Notes under the pieces: generated by a model
The model's input: the letters and a program-made list of their open reading frames with translations, nothing else
Told to the model about the DNA's origin: nothing
Database searches by the model: none
Source: Planctomycetota bacterium
GTDB taxonomy: Bacteria; Planctomycetota; Phycisphaerae; SM23-33
Assembly (NCBI GenBank): GCA_024275995.1
Contig: JAJRYB010000049.1
Coordinates: 1 to 36,173, forward strand
Direction of reading: 5' to 3'
DNA length: 36,173 nt
Translations under genes and position numbers: made by a program
Shown: in pieces, positions 1 through 8,472 of the stretch
How positions within the stretch are numbered: the first letter of the stretch is position 1
How the letters are laid out: each line of letters opens with the position of its first letter

Positions 1-150
1 GTAAGCGAGAAGAAGAAGAAGGTGGCTGAGTACTGGCTGCAGTGGCGCATGCCGGAAATCCACATGCTCAAAGAGCAGATACTCTCTGGCGATATGGCCG
101 CGGTCAAGGAGTTCGAGGCCCTTGCCGGACCGGTACCCGTTATCGAGTAG
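1..150 (+). CDS. C-terminal end of an unidentified protein (partial)
   Basis: An open frame enters from the left edge in frame 1 and closes with TAG at 148-150, giving 49 residues. The peptide is rich in Lys and Glu at the start and ends in GPVPVIE. Its codon use (G/C in the third position) looks like that of the other real genes here. I do not recognise the family. The gene start lies outside the window, so function cannot be assigned. It is followed by a non-coding gap and then the opposing transposase gene. Confidence 0.55.
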   Translation, partial: VSEKKKKVAEYWLQWRMPEIHMLKEQILSGDMAAVKEFEALAGPVPVIE

Positions 151-181
151 CCCGGCAATAACAGCAGACCCAAAACCACCG

Positions 182-837
182 GCCGCGGAACGACAAGTCG
201 CCAGGCGGCTCAGTGCGACTTTTTACGATCGGGCCAATTGTCGTACGGGGTTACGAATCCGTATCGCTCCCGCGGTAAGCGGTGCTTGGCGAAGTTGCTT
301 TCGATATAATCAACGCAGGCCCACATCGCCCGCGTGTCCGACTTGTAGATATGGCAACTTCGCCCGCTGAAGACGGGATGGCCCGGCGAAAACGATTTCA
401 TATCCCTTACGGCGGAGAGGGCAGCTTCCTTGAGCGGTTCGGACATTTCCTCTGCCTTCAGGCGGTGCTTTCTCATCAGGAAATGCACGTGATTTGACAG
501 GACGGCGCATGCGTAACAGGTAAGCCCCTCGGCCGTTATCACCTCCCCGAATGCACCGGCAAGGGCTTGCTGTTCCGCAGCCGCCCACCAGAGCACCGGA
601 TGCCGCAATCGCTTCTGCGCCTCGACGTAAAAAGCCCGCAACTGTTCCCGCGACGGTTGAATACGCCTGCGCCCAAAGTGCATCTCCGCGAGCGGCGCCA
701 GCTCGGGCGAGAAAAGCGCGCGCGAGTAACTTCCCCGCGGATCGTTCGCAAGCCAGTGTCCGTACCCCGTCAGAATGATGTGATACCCGATAACCATCTG
801 CGGAATATAAATCCTCTCGCCGCGGAACGACAAGTCG
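182..837. mobile_element. REP-associated transposase unit bounded by 19-bp direct repeats
   Basis: The sequence GCCGCGGAACGACAAGTCG occurs at 182-200 and again, identical, at 819-837, on either side of a Y1-type transposase gene. Inside the right copy ACGAC-AA-GTCGT forms a small palindrome (828-839); the left copy has lost the last base pair of it. Y1 (HUH) transposases of the RAYT group are known to sit between REP-like palindromes that they recognise. Seen directly: the two copies and the gene. Inferred: that they are the substrate ends. Confidence 0.6.
210..797 (-). CDS. REP-associated tyrosine transposase (Y1_Tnp, IS200-like HUH)
   Basis: A protein of 195 residues counted from the ATG at 797. 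The open frame extends to a TTG at 833, but the extra codons lie inside the flanking REP-like repeat, so the internal ATG is preferred. The motif LSNHVHFLM carries the HxH metal-binding pair of HUH single-strand endonucleases, and the downstream segment VDYIESNFAKHR supplies a Tyr in the place expected for the catalytic tyrosine. The N-terminal YHIILTGYGHWL resembles the 'YHV..R..' start of the Y1 family. Members nick and rejoin single-stranded DNA at REP palindromes. It is alone, pointing away from the permease gene, and is probably a domesticated or single-copy RAYT. Confidence 0.75.
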   Translation of the reverse strand: MVIGYHIILTGYGHWLANDPRGSYSRALFSPELAPLAEMHFGRRRIQPSREQLRAFYVEAQKRLRHPVLWWAAAEQQALAGAFGEVITAEGLTCYACAVLSNHVHFLMRKHRLKAEEMSEPLKEAALSAVRDMKSFSPGHPVFSGRSCHIYKSDTRAMWACVDYIESNFAKHRLPRERYGFVTPYDNWPDRKKSH

Positions 838-1009
838 TCTCTTCGCGTTCGTATCGAGCTTGCGGTACGGTTTTATGTTTATGTTCCGGAGCGATACTCG
901 AATAGCGCCTTGGTTTTATCACGCCTTGGCGTTCCGCAGGACGGAGCATTTCACAACACCTCCTGATCCCATATACTTTTCTGCGGGCCTGAATTTTTGG
1001 AATCGGTCA

Positions 1010-2305
1010 TTGGGAACCCTGGAAGATAAAATTCGTCCTCCGTTCATCGCCAACCCGCGCCGGCGGGATATCCTGGGCATCGTCCTGCTGGTCGCACTGG
1101 CGGCGAGCCTGCTGCCGACGGTTCTCTTTTATGCAACTTCCGCTTCCGATCCCGCTTCTCAGGGGCAACTGAGACTGATCCCGTCCGATCAGGTAGTCCC
1201 GGCGATAATCGACCCGATGGTATCGGTCTATCTGCTCGCCGCGATGGGCTTCCTGCTTGCCCTGCGGTTCGGAGCGCTCGATCTGAGCGTCTGGGCTCTC
1301 GGCGGGGTGAGCGGCGTCATCGCCGCGACACTTATCAACGCCGGCGTTGCGCCTCTGTTTGCCATGGTCCTTGCCGTACTTACCGGCGTTATCGTCGGCG
1401 TCGTAAACGCCCTGCTCATCGTGCTGGTTCGCCTGCCGAGCGCCGCCGTGACAATCGCGACGGGCCTGGTGATTATGTTCTCCTGCCAGTTACAAACCAC
1501 CGGCAGGGAGGTCCGCGTCGTGGACGACGCATTCGACGCCTGGCACCTCACCGCCCGGGTTCACTCAATTGATGAGAATTCCCGGCACCAAAAACCGATC
1601 GCCGAGACACCACCTTCCGATGCGAACGATCCTGTGGTTACCGAGGTTGCGTCGCTGGGGCTTCCGATCACTCGCATGCTGATCGTCGTCGGAATCTATT
1701 CAATCGTCATGTTCGTCCTGGTGGAGGGCGGCATCCTCGCCCGACGGGGCGTTCAGCTTACGCCGCGACGTGCGATGTTCCTGTCGCTGGTCGCGTCGGG
1801 CGCCCTGTCCGCAGCCGCCGGGGCGCTGTGGGTGCTGGAATACGGAAGCGCGCCGGTCCTTACCCGTCCGATAGGCGATCTGCGAATTCCTGCCGCGGCG
1901 ATCCTGGCCGGGGGGGCGTATTTCGGCGGACGCGGACGAACGCTGCTTGCGGGACTGTGCCTGCCACTGGCGATGCTGCTCACCGTCATCTGGCGCCAGG
2001 GTGTCTGGAACTACCAAATCGAGGGATACGCCGTGCAGGTGCTTGTCCTGGCGATCATGGCGTTCGTCGTGTATGCCGCCTTCTCCCAGGCGCTGGCGGG
2101 ACGACGCATACGAAAACCGCTCGCTATACCGGCCGCTACCTGCTGCATGTGCAGCCTGGTGGTGCTGGCCGGGGCGGCAAAGGTGGGCGACGGAAAGATC
2201 AAGAACCGGATGTACGCCGTCGCATTCGTTACCTGGACGATCGGACTTGCCCTGCTGCTGCTTTCCCGACATCTCGCCCAGCGCGCCAAGCGACAATTGA
2301 CGTGA
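1010..2305 (+). CDS. ABC transporter permease, RbsC/BPD_transp_2 type
   Basis: A hydrophobic protein with about nine membrane segments. The stretch LRFGALDLSVWALGGVSGVI matches the GxDLSVG region of ribose/branched-chain type permeases, and IPAAAILAGGAYFGGRGRTL matches the later GG..xGGxG loop of the same family. A middle part of about 60 residues, polar and with a HisGln-rich loop, is longer than usual. The frame is open back to a TTG at 860 (ATGs at 875 and 881), but codons before about 1010 are poor in third-position G/C and look untranslated, so the TTG at 1010, 20 codons before the first membrane helix, is chosen with low certainty. No ATPase or binding-protein gene is next to it, so the substrate is unknown. 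Confidence 0.7.
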   Translation: MGTLEDKIRPPFIANPRRRDILGIVLLVALAASLLPTVLFYATSASDPASQGQLRLIPSDQVVPAIIDPMVSVYLLAAMGFLLALRFGALDLSVWALGGVSGVIAATLINAGVAPLFAMVLAVLTGVIVGVVNALLIVLVRLPSAAVTIATGLVIMFSCQLQTTGREVRVVDDAFDAWHLTARVHSIDENSRHQKPIAETPPSDANDPVVTEVASLGLPITRMLIVVGIYSIVMFVLVEGGILARRGVQLTPRRAMFLSLVASGALSAAAGALWVLEYGSAPVLTRPIGDLRIPAAAILAGGAYFGGRGRTLLAGLCLPLAMLLTVIWRQGVWNYQIEGYAVQVLVLAIMAFVVYAAFSQALAGRRIRKPLAIPAATCCMCSLVVLAGAAKVGDGKIKNRMYAVAFVTWTIGLALLLLSRHLAQRAKRQLT

Positions 2306-2357
2306 CCTTTGCATCTGCCACGCCCCCATACCTGGGCGAATACGGGACGCGGGCGGG

Positions 2358-4562
2358 TCATGGCTGGTCCGTCGAGGTTTTTACTGCCGAGTCCGCGTAC
2401 ACGGCGATGTTGCGCACGATCTCGAAGGCGGAATCCGGCTGGTATCCGTCGCACCCGTAAGCGGGGTATCCAACCAGTCCCGCGGTCAGGTCTTCCCTGC
2501 TGAAGATCACTGCGACGCGATTGCCCACAAGCACGGCCTTGAGGTTCGGCTGCTTCTTGCGAAGCCGTTGTCGCGTCGCCCGCCGATACTTAACCTTCTC
2601 GATCACCATCCCGTCGAGGCGGTACAGGGGCGAAAGCGAAGAGAGCTTTACGATTGCATCCAGGCCATACATCTTCGCCAACAGCTTCTCCGCGGATTCG
2701 GCGAAGCGTTTCGCTCCGCCCGCCGCGTCGATGAGAATCGTTCCACCATCGGTGACGAATTTCTCGAAGGCCTCCCGCTGCTGCTGCGAAAACGTGAACG
2801 GACCGGTACCGGTCAAAGTAGCCAGCCTGGCGTCCGATTCGCCAAGTTTCTCGATATCGATCGGATCGCCGGCGTCGATCTTTATCTGGTATCGGCGTCC
2901 CATCAGCCTGGCGAACCGCTCGTACGCCTTCGGCTCAGGATCGTAGTTCCCGGAATATTTCAGGCGTGCGATTTTTATCGTCCGCTTCGGGGTGAATTTT
3001 GGTGCGAGAGGCCAGACCGTCACGCCCCTGTTCCGCAGCGATCCCTTATCCGTCGTGTACATGAACACGTTGGCGGCAGCTTCGAAGGCGAATCGCTCCG
3101 AGGAAAAATTCCTCATCTGCCAGCTCTTGGGCAGATCGGCGTCCGTATGAATCACCAGCGGGCGGATACCGTTGCTGATCATGTGGAATTTCGGTCGCCT
3201 CCGCAGGGTGAAGAATATCTGGTACAGCGGGTGAGTGAACGGGAGGGACTCCATCTCGTATTTCGGGAAAAGCTTCGCGTATATATCACGCATGCCCTTA
3301 CTGAAGCCGCTTCCGCTACACTCGGTGCAGCTGAAAATCGTGCCTCCCTCGAGGACGAACTGTCGCAGTTTTGCGAGGTCCGCATCCGTGAATTTCGGCG
3401 CCTTTGCGCCGGAGATATACAGGATCGGGGCGTCGTGCCATTCGCGCACGGGAACCTTGAGATTGATGATCTGCCAGTTGACGGTTCTTTCGAAAATCCT
3501 GGTGATCCACCGCGTGAGATTGGCCAGGTCTCGCGGACGGTTGTCCCAGTCGCCGTCGTATTGAAGCTTGTTGAACAGGACGGAATGTTGCCCGCGCACC
3601 AGGAACAACAACGCGAACGCGGTGCTCACTTCGCCGCCCCAGCCACCGTCGCCTCTCTGCGTTCTCAACAGGTACTTCGTGCCGATCTGATACCAGTTCG
3701 CCTTCCCGAAGTACTTGTATCCGCTGGCCAGCCCGACACGTTCAATGGCGTAGAGGTAGTAATGACTGTAACTGCCGCTGGCGCTGAAGTTGCGGTCCAA
3801 CCAGTCCAACCCGCGTTTCATGGGCCTCCGGACCAGCTCGCCCTGCTCGCCAAGGTTGCAGCGTTTGAAGCTCGCTGCGAATATGTTGTCGAAGCAGACG
3901 AACATGCTTGCCAGTCCCGCAGCCGTCATCGTGTTTGTACTGTCAACTTCCTCGCGGCGGTACGTCCATCCACCGTCATCCTGCTGAGTGTCGAGCCAAT
4001 GACGCATCACCTTCCACCAGTATTGTATCGGCACTTCCAGCCCGTCGCGGGCGCCTGCCCAGACACCCAGAAGCCCGAACTGGGAATTGGAGTTGTCGCC
4101 CCTGCTCTTCCCGTCGCCACGGCAATTGTAGCCGTAGCTTCCGTCCGCCGTGGAACGGATGATCGTGTCCACGTCTTTCTTCAGCAGATTACGATACTTG
4201 CCGTTCGTTTTTCGATTGGCCAGGTGCCAGACGCTGCTTCGCAGGCCCAGGACATACGTTTTCGTCGTCTTACCCCTGGCGAGCCAATCGAGCGCCTTTA
4301 TCATTCTCGGGTCCTGCGCGCTTTCGTCGGCTGCGAGCAGGGCGTAAATCGACAGCGCGCCTGGACCGTACGGGTATTGGTCAGTTCCACCATAAGGCAC
4401 CCAGCTACCGTCGGCGCGCTGTTTCGACCAGAGATAGTCGATTGCTTTGGAAATGGCGCCGGCGACGGCGGTATCGGAAAACTCCCGCTCCTGTCCGTCC
4501 AAGATTGTGCAGGTCATTCCGACGATAACAAGAACGACAAGACAGATCGGTTTGCTAATCAT
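2358..4562 (-). CDS. Secreted toroid (prenyltransferase/squalene-cyclase-like) protein with two DUF4159-like domains
   Basis: A protein of 734 residues with an N-terminal signal peptide (hydrophobic ICLVVLVIVGMTCTIL). Residues about 30-330 contain repeated alpha-hairpin motifs with DGSW, DGGWTY and DGGWGG, as in the alpha/alpha-toroid of prenyltransferases and hopene cyclases, though no cyclase DxDD motif is seen. Residues about 370-560 and 570-725 look like two copies of a DUF4159-type domain: each has an FxxxxxxxxxxFVxxGGTI segment, then a PLY(Q/R) motif, and the second ends with a YGCDGY...VRNIAVY segment. A ribosome-binding site AAGGAGAT precedes the ATG. Such proteins are common in Planctomycetes, and their role is unknown. 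It is directly downstream of prfB on the same strand. Confidence 0.75.
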   Translation of the reverse strand: MISKPICLVVLVIVGMTCTILDGQEREFSDTAVAGAISKAIDYLWSKQRADGSWVPYGGTDQYPYGPGALSIYALLAADESAQDPRMIKALDWLARGKTTKTYVLGLRSSVWHLANRKTNGKYRNLLKKDVDTIIRSTADGSYGYNCRGDGKSRGDNSNSQFGLLGVWAGARDGLEVPIQYWWKVMRHWLDTQQDDGGWTYRREEVDSTNTMTAAGLASMFVCFDNIFAASFKRCNLGEQGELVRRPMKRGLDWLDRNFSASGSYSHYYLYAIERVGLASGYKYFGKANWYQIGTKYLLRTQRGDGGWGGEVSTAFALLFLVRGQHSVLFNKLQYDGDWDNRPRDLANLTRWITRIFERTVNWQIINLKVPVREWHDAPILYISGAKAPKFTDADLAKLRQFVLEGGTIFSCTECSGSGFSKGMRDIYAKLFPKYEMESLPFTHPLYQIFFTLRRRPKFHMISNGIRPLVIHTDADLPKSWQMRNFSSERFAFEAAANVFMYTTDKGSLRNRGVTVWPLAPKFTPKRTIKIARLKYSGNYDPEPKAYERFARLMGRRYQIKIDAGDPIDIEKLGESDARLATLTGTGPFTFSQQQREAFEKFVTDGGTILIDAAGGAKRFAESAEKLLAKMYGLDAIVKLSSLSPLYRLDGMVIEKVKYRRATRQRLRKKQPNLKAVLVGNRVAVIFSREDLTAGLVGYPAYGCDGYQPDSAFEIVRNIAVYADSAVKTSTDQP

Positions 4563-4585
4563 GGCGATCTCCTTGCAGATAACGG

Positions 4586-5699
4586 CTAGACTTTCGCTCC
4601 GGCCCGGTGGCGAAGGTATGCATCTATGAATCCCTGGATGTCCCCGTCGAGCACCTTATCGGTGTGCGGGTTTTTCAGCTCTGTTCGTTCGTCGCGAACG
4701 AGTTGGTACGGGTAGAGCACGTATGATCGTATCTGGCTGCCGAAGGCGATTTCGCCCTTGTCTCCGTAAAGTTTCGCCAGTTCCGCGTCGCGCTTCGCCT
4801 GCTTGTGCTGATACAGCTTGGCTGCGAGCATCTTCCGGGCGTGGGCGCGGTTCTTGTGCTGGGACCGATCGTTCTGGCACTGCACGACGATACCCGTCGG
4901 CAAGTGCGTCAGGCGGACGGCGCTGGAGGTTTTGTTTACGTGCTGGCCGCCCGCGCCGCTGGCGCGGTAGGTGTCTTCCCGAATGTCCTTGTCCCAGTCG
5001 ATGTCCACTTCCACCTCGTCCAGTTGCGGAATAACGTCCACCGACGCGAATGACGTATGGCGGCGGTTCTGGGAGTCGAACGGACTGATCCGCACCAGCC
5101 GATGCACGCCACGCTCGCACGAAAGATACCCGTAGCAATAGGGGCCAGATACGTCCAGCGTCGTCGAACGGAGGCCCGCCTCCTCGCCGTCGACGCGATC
5201 GATTTCCGAAGCGGAATATCCGGCGCGCTCGAAGTATCGCAGGTACATTCGCAGGAGCATCTCGGCCCAGTCGCAGCTCTCCGTTCCACCGGCGCCGGCG
5301 TGGATCGAAAAATAGCACGCCCCGGCGTCGTGGGGTCCGCTGAGCAGCGTCCGAAGCTCCAGGCGGTCCAGGGCGCCGGACAGGGCGTTCAGCTCACGGT
5401 CCGCCTCGGCGAAATCATCGTCGCTGCCGGCTTCCGACGCCAGTTCGTACAGCACGGAAAGGTCTTCCGACCGCTGAAGGATATCCGTAATCGGCCCGAC
5501 GACCGCCTTGAGCGTCTTGAGCTCTCCGACGATCTTCCGGGCGTTTTCCTGGTTGTCCCAGAAACCGGGTGCAGCCATTTTCTCCTCGAGTTCGGCGAGG
5601 GCTTTCTGCCTGGCAGACAAGTCAAAGAGAGTCCCGGATAGCGACGATCCGGGCGGTAAGAGTTTCGATTCGTTCTTTCAGGCCTTCAGGTTCGGTCAT
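4586..5699 (-). CDS. prfB: Peptide chain release factor 2, with +1 programmed frameshift
   Basis: RF2 recognises UGA and UAA stop codons and releases the finished peptide. The catalytic GGQ is in GAGGQHVNKTSSAVRL. The main open frame (from a TTG at 5620) lacks the normal beginning. Upstream on the same strand an ATG at 5699, preceded by AGGAGA (5707-5712), opens a 25-codon frame that ends in CTT-TGA-C. Skipping the T of TGA gives CTT GAC TTG TCT and joins the two frames at 5624. The joined product (5699-5625 then 5623-4586) has 370 residues, the normal RF2 length. Low RF2 lets the ribosome pause at UGA and slip, an autoregulatory loop known from most bacteria. The usual upstream Shine-Dalgarno-like stimulator is weak here (only CGGGA). 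Confidence 0.93.
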
Positions 5700-5718
5700 T
5701 ACTGTCTCTCCTGCACCT

Positions 5719-5747
5719 ATGATACCGCTATGTATGGTGGCTGACAA
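5719..5747 (-). promoter_or_regulatory. Sigma-70-type promoter for prfB
   Basis: Read on the minus strand, TTGTCA (5747-5742) is followed after exactly 17 bases by TATCAT (5724-5719), about 20 bases upstream of the prfB ATG. Its -35 box shares bases with the -35 box of the plus-strand promoter for the next gene. Confidence 0.6.
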
Positions 5748-5770
5748 GCCCGGCCGGTATTTGGTATCAT
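5741..5770 (+). promoter_or_regulatory. Sigma-70-type promoter for the MBL-pyrF cluster
   Basis: CTGACA (5741-5746), an 18-base spacer, then TATCAT (5765-5770). Transcription would start near 5777, which leaves the ATG at 5769 outside the message and supports the ATG at 5787 as the real start. Confidence 0.5.
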
Positions 5771-5786
5771 GCGGGCGGCGCTTTCC

Positions 5787-6551
5787 ATGCGAGCTATCTC
5801 ACTACAATCCGGAAGCAACGGTAATTGCATTTACGTCGAGACGGCCCGGACGAAACTCCTGCTGGACGCCGGGATCAGCGGCGTAAGGGCCCAGCGGTAC
5901 CTTGCCGATTGCGGCGTGGACATCCGCGACGTGGACGCCGTGATTATCTCGCACGATCACAGCGACCACATCCGCTGCGCCGGCGTTTACCAGCGCAAGT
6001 TCGGCCTGCCGATTTACGTGACTTCCCGCACCCTCCAGGCGGGCCTGCGACGATGCAACCTCGGACGACTTGCGGACGTCAGGAACTTTCGCCCGCGAGA
6101 CGCCATTTCGTTCGACGGTGCGACCGTCGAGACGTTTCCCACGCCGCACGACGGCGCCGACGGTATTGCGTTCGTGATATTCGCCGACGGTAAACGGCTG
6201 GGCGTGCTGACGGACCTGGGACACGCCTTCGACGAGCTTGCCGAGGTTATCGCCTCGCTCGACGCCGTGATACTCGAGAGCAATTACGATACGCGAATGC
6301 TCGATACGGGGCGGTATCCGGAGTTTCTCAAGGCGCGCATTCGCGGCAGCGGGGGGCATCTGTCCAACGCCGAGTCCGCCGATCTGCTCGCCGTAGCCGG
6401 GGGCGACCTGAAATGGGCGTGCCTGGCGCACCTGTCCGAGGAGAACAACGCGCCCGATATCGCGATGGCTGCGCATCGGAAAACGCTTGGCCGTACTTTT
6501 TCGCTGCACGTCGCACCGCGCTACGGGCCGTCCGAGGTTCTGGAAGTCTGA
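5787..6551 (+). CDS. Metallo-beta-lactamase-fold hydrolase, YycJ/WalJ-like
   Basis: A protein of 254 residues. It begins MRAISLQSGSNGNCIYVE, close to the conserved start of the YycJ/WalJ group (SGSxGN). HDHSDH near residue 57 is the HxHxDH metal site, GVLTDLGHA supplies the later Asp, and ESNYD and HLSNAES match group-specific motifs. The family are dinuclear-metal nucleases or phosphodiesterases of the cytoplasm, with few members characterised. The ATG at 5769 is in frame, but the predicted transcript starts after it. It heads a plus-strand cluster with pyrF 64 bases downstream. Confidence 0.85.
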   Translation: MRAISLQSGSNGNCIYVETARTKLLLDAGISGVRAQRYLADCGVDIRDVDAVIISHDHSDHIRCAGVYQRKFGLPIYVTSRTLQAGLRRCNLGRLADVRNFRPRDAISFDGATVETFPTPHDGADGIAFVIFADGKRLGVLTDLGHAFDELAEVIASLDAVILESNYDTRMLDTGRYPEFLKARIRGSGGHLSNAESADLLAVAGGDLKWACLAHLSEENNAPDIAMAAHRKTLGRTFSLHVAPRYGPSEVLEV

Positions 6552-6615
6552 CGAGCTGCGCTTCCACCGGCGCATCGTCGCGTGTATAACGTCCGTCGGA
6601 ACGAAAGGAATCGCA

Positions 6616-7512
6616 ATGCCGGACAATTTCGCCGATCGTCTGCTTGCCGCCATCGAAAAAAAAGGCGCCCCAGTCTGCGTTGGGATCGATCCGCGATACG
6701 ATCGCCTCCCGGATGAATTTCGCACCGATGGGGCCGGGAACATACAGCGCGTCGAGGCCATCGAGCGATGGTCGCGCGGAGTGCTGGAGGTCCTCGCCCC
6801 GCACGTCCCAGCCGTCAAACCACAGTCCGCCTACTTCGAGGCGCTGGGTCCCGCCGGCGTGGCGGCGTATTTCAACCTCGTTCACTACGCCGAGCAACTC
6901 GGGCTTATCGTCATCGGCGACGTAAAGCGCAACGATATCGGTTCGACCGCCAGCGCTTACGCCGACGGGCACCTTGCAGCCAGGCCGTCCCCGGACGCCA
7001 TTACGGTCAACGGATATCTTGGGCAGGACGGTATCGCGCCGTTCGTCGATGTCTGCCGTGAAAAGGGCAAGGGAATCTTCGTGCTGGTCAGGACGAGTAA
7101 CCCCTCCGCCGGGAGCATCCAGGACTTCACCGGCGCCGAGGGCGTGAAGTTCTACGAACACATAGCCGCGGAGGTGGCACGGATAGGCTCAGCCGAGGGA
7201 CTCGTGGGCGAATCCGGTTACAGTTGCGTCGGGGCGGTAGTCGGCGCGACGTATCCCGACGAAGCACGCAGATTGCGGCAGATAATGCCTCAGCAATTAT
7301 TCCTCGTGCCCGGTTACGGGGCGCAGGGCGCCACGGCGAAAGACTGCGCCGCAGCGTTCACGCCGGACGGCTCGGGCGCGATCGTCAACGCATCGAGAAG
7401 CGTTATCTACGCACACCTGCGCGACCGGTACAAGCACCTGGACTGGAAGCAGGCCGTCGCCCAAGCTACCCAGTCGTTCGCGCAGGACATCACCAGGTCC
7501 GTCGGAGCCTAG
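6616..7512 (+). CDS. pyrF: Orotidine 5'-phosphate decarboxylase (type 2)
   Basis: It converts OMP to UMP, the last step of pyrimidine synthesis, in the cytoplasm. The protein has 298 residues. The signature GDVKRNDIGSTASAY near residue 101 holds the catalytic Lys-Asp network in the form typical of the longer type 2 subfamily. CVGIDPR at the N-terminus and LVPGYGAQG near the phosphate-binding C-terminus also fit. The ATG at 6616 is preceded by AAAGGA at a good distance. The longer open frame from 6487 overlaps the preceding gene in another frame and is not used. The next gene starts 4 bases after its stop codon. Confidence 0.95.
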   Translation: MPDNFADRLLAAIEKKGAPVCVGIDPRYDRLPDEFRTDGAGNIQRVEAIERWSRGVLEVLAPHVPAVKPQSAYFEALGPAGVAAYFNLVHYAEQLGLIVIGDVKRNDIGSTASAYADGHLAARPSPDAITVNGYLGQDGIAPFVDVCREKGKGIFVLVRTSNPSAGSIQDFTGAEGVKFYEHIAAEVARIGSAEGLVGESGYSCVGAVVGATYPDEARRLRQIMPQQLFLVPGYGAQGATAKDCAAAFTPDGSGAIVNASRSVIYAHLRDRYKHLDWKQAVAQATQSFAQDITRSVGA

Positions 7513-7516
7513 CGCC

Positions 7517-8359
7517 ATGCCTCCGCGACGCACGAACACGCAGATGTTCGCCCTGCCGGGCCGGCCGCCGGAAACGATAGACCTTCGCGGCGCTACGTAC
7601 CGGCTTGTCCGCGTGTTCAAGCATGACTTTTTCGCCGCGACGTGCCTGTACGAGACGCCGCAACCCTGCGAGTTGTCGAGAATCGTCGTGAAGTTCGCCC
7701 GCCGGCAACCATTCTGCGGACTCCCCGCGCGCTGGATGGGGCGCATGATGGCCGATCACGAACAGGCGATCTACCGGGCACTCGAGGGCGTCGTCGGCGT
7801 GCCGAAATGGGCGGGACGCCTCGACGAGAACGTCTATGCGATCGAGTACGTCGATGCCGTTCCGCTGGACCACATGGAAAGCCCGCCGGGCGGGTTCTTC
7901 GATCGTCTTGGCGACCTGTTCGACGCGGTGCACCTGCGCGGTATCGGCTACTGCGACGCCAACAAGCGCTCGAACATTCTCGTCGGCGAAGACGGCAGAG
8001 CTTTTCTCGTGGACTTCCAGCTTTCCATCCGCCTCCGCGACGATTTACCCTGGCCCGTGCGCCAGATCATGCGCGCCGTCGTGAACTACATCGCCGAGCG
8101 GGACCTGTATCACATCTGCAAGCACAAGCGCCGCCTGGCGCCCGCGGAGCTGACGGAAGAAGAGGAAAAACTCTCGCGACGGCGCAGCGGGCTGCACCTG
8201 CTCCACCGCAAGCTCACCAAGCCCTGGCGGGCGATCAGGAGGCGTTTCCTCCGCAGGCAGTACCGACGGGGAAGGCTCCTCAGCCCCACCGCTGAACTCG
8301 AAAGCCATCACCAGCCCGAAAAGGAAACCTGGCGCCGGCAAGATGACGACGCAAGATAA
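7517..8359 (+). CDS. Protein-kinase-fold (lipopolysaccharide-kinase-like) protein
   Basis: A protein of 280 residues, probably co-transcribed with pyrF. The segment HLRGIGYCDANKRSNILV followed by FLVDFQLS has the layout of the kinase catalytic loop (D..K..N) and metal-binding loop (DF), with Gln instead of Gly after DF. An upstream VVKF may hold the ATP-binding Lys. The N- and C-lobes are short and the last 80 residues are very basic with many Arg and Lys, perhaps for binding membranes or nucleic acid. This arrangement resembles RIO/Kdo-kinase-like small kinases. The substrate is unknown, and a role in LPS core phosphorylation is only a guess. Confidence 0.7.
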   Translation: MPPRRTNTQMFALPGRPPETIDLRGATYRLVRVFKHDFFAATCLYETPQPCELSRIVVKFARRQPFCGLPARWMGRMMADHEQAIYRALEGVVGVPKWAGRLDENVYAIEYVDAVPLDHMESPPGGFFDRLGDLFDAVHLRGIGYCDANKRSNILVGEDGRAFLVDFQLSIRLRDDLPWPVRQIMRAVVNYIAERDLYHICKHKRRLAPAELTEEEEKLSRRRSGLHLLHRKLTKPWRAIRRRFLRRQYRRGRLLSPTAELESHHQPEKETWRRQDDDAR

Positions 8360-8472
8360 CTCCCGTTCAATCAGGACATTATGACGGCTGTCGTCAATCC
8401 TAAACCTCTCGTCGAATTCCGTCGATATGTAACCTGAAAGGTTCTCGCACCACAGGAGAAGTGTCCGAGACC

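Noticed and set aside
2568-4589. Plus-strand 673-codon open frame opposite the toroid gene
   Set aside because: The minus-strand gene has a signal peptide, ribosome-binding site and recognisable domains; the plus-strand frame is rich in Arg, His and Gln without any motif, as expected for an antisense shadow of GC-rich DNA.
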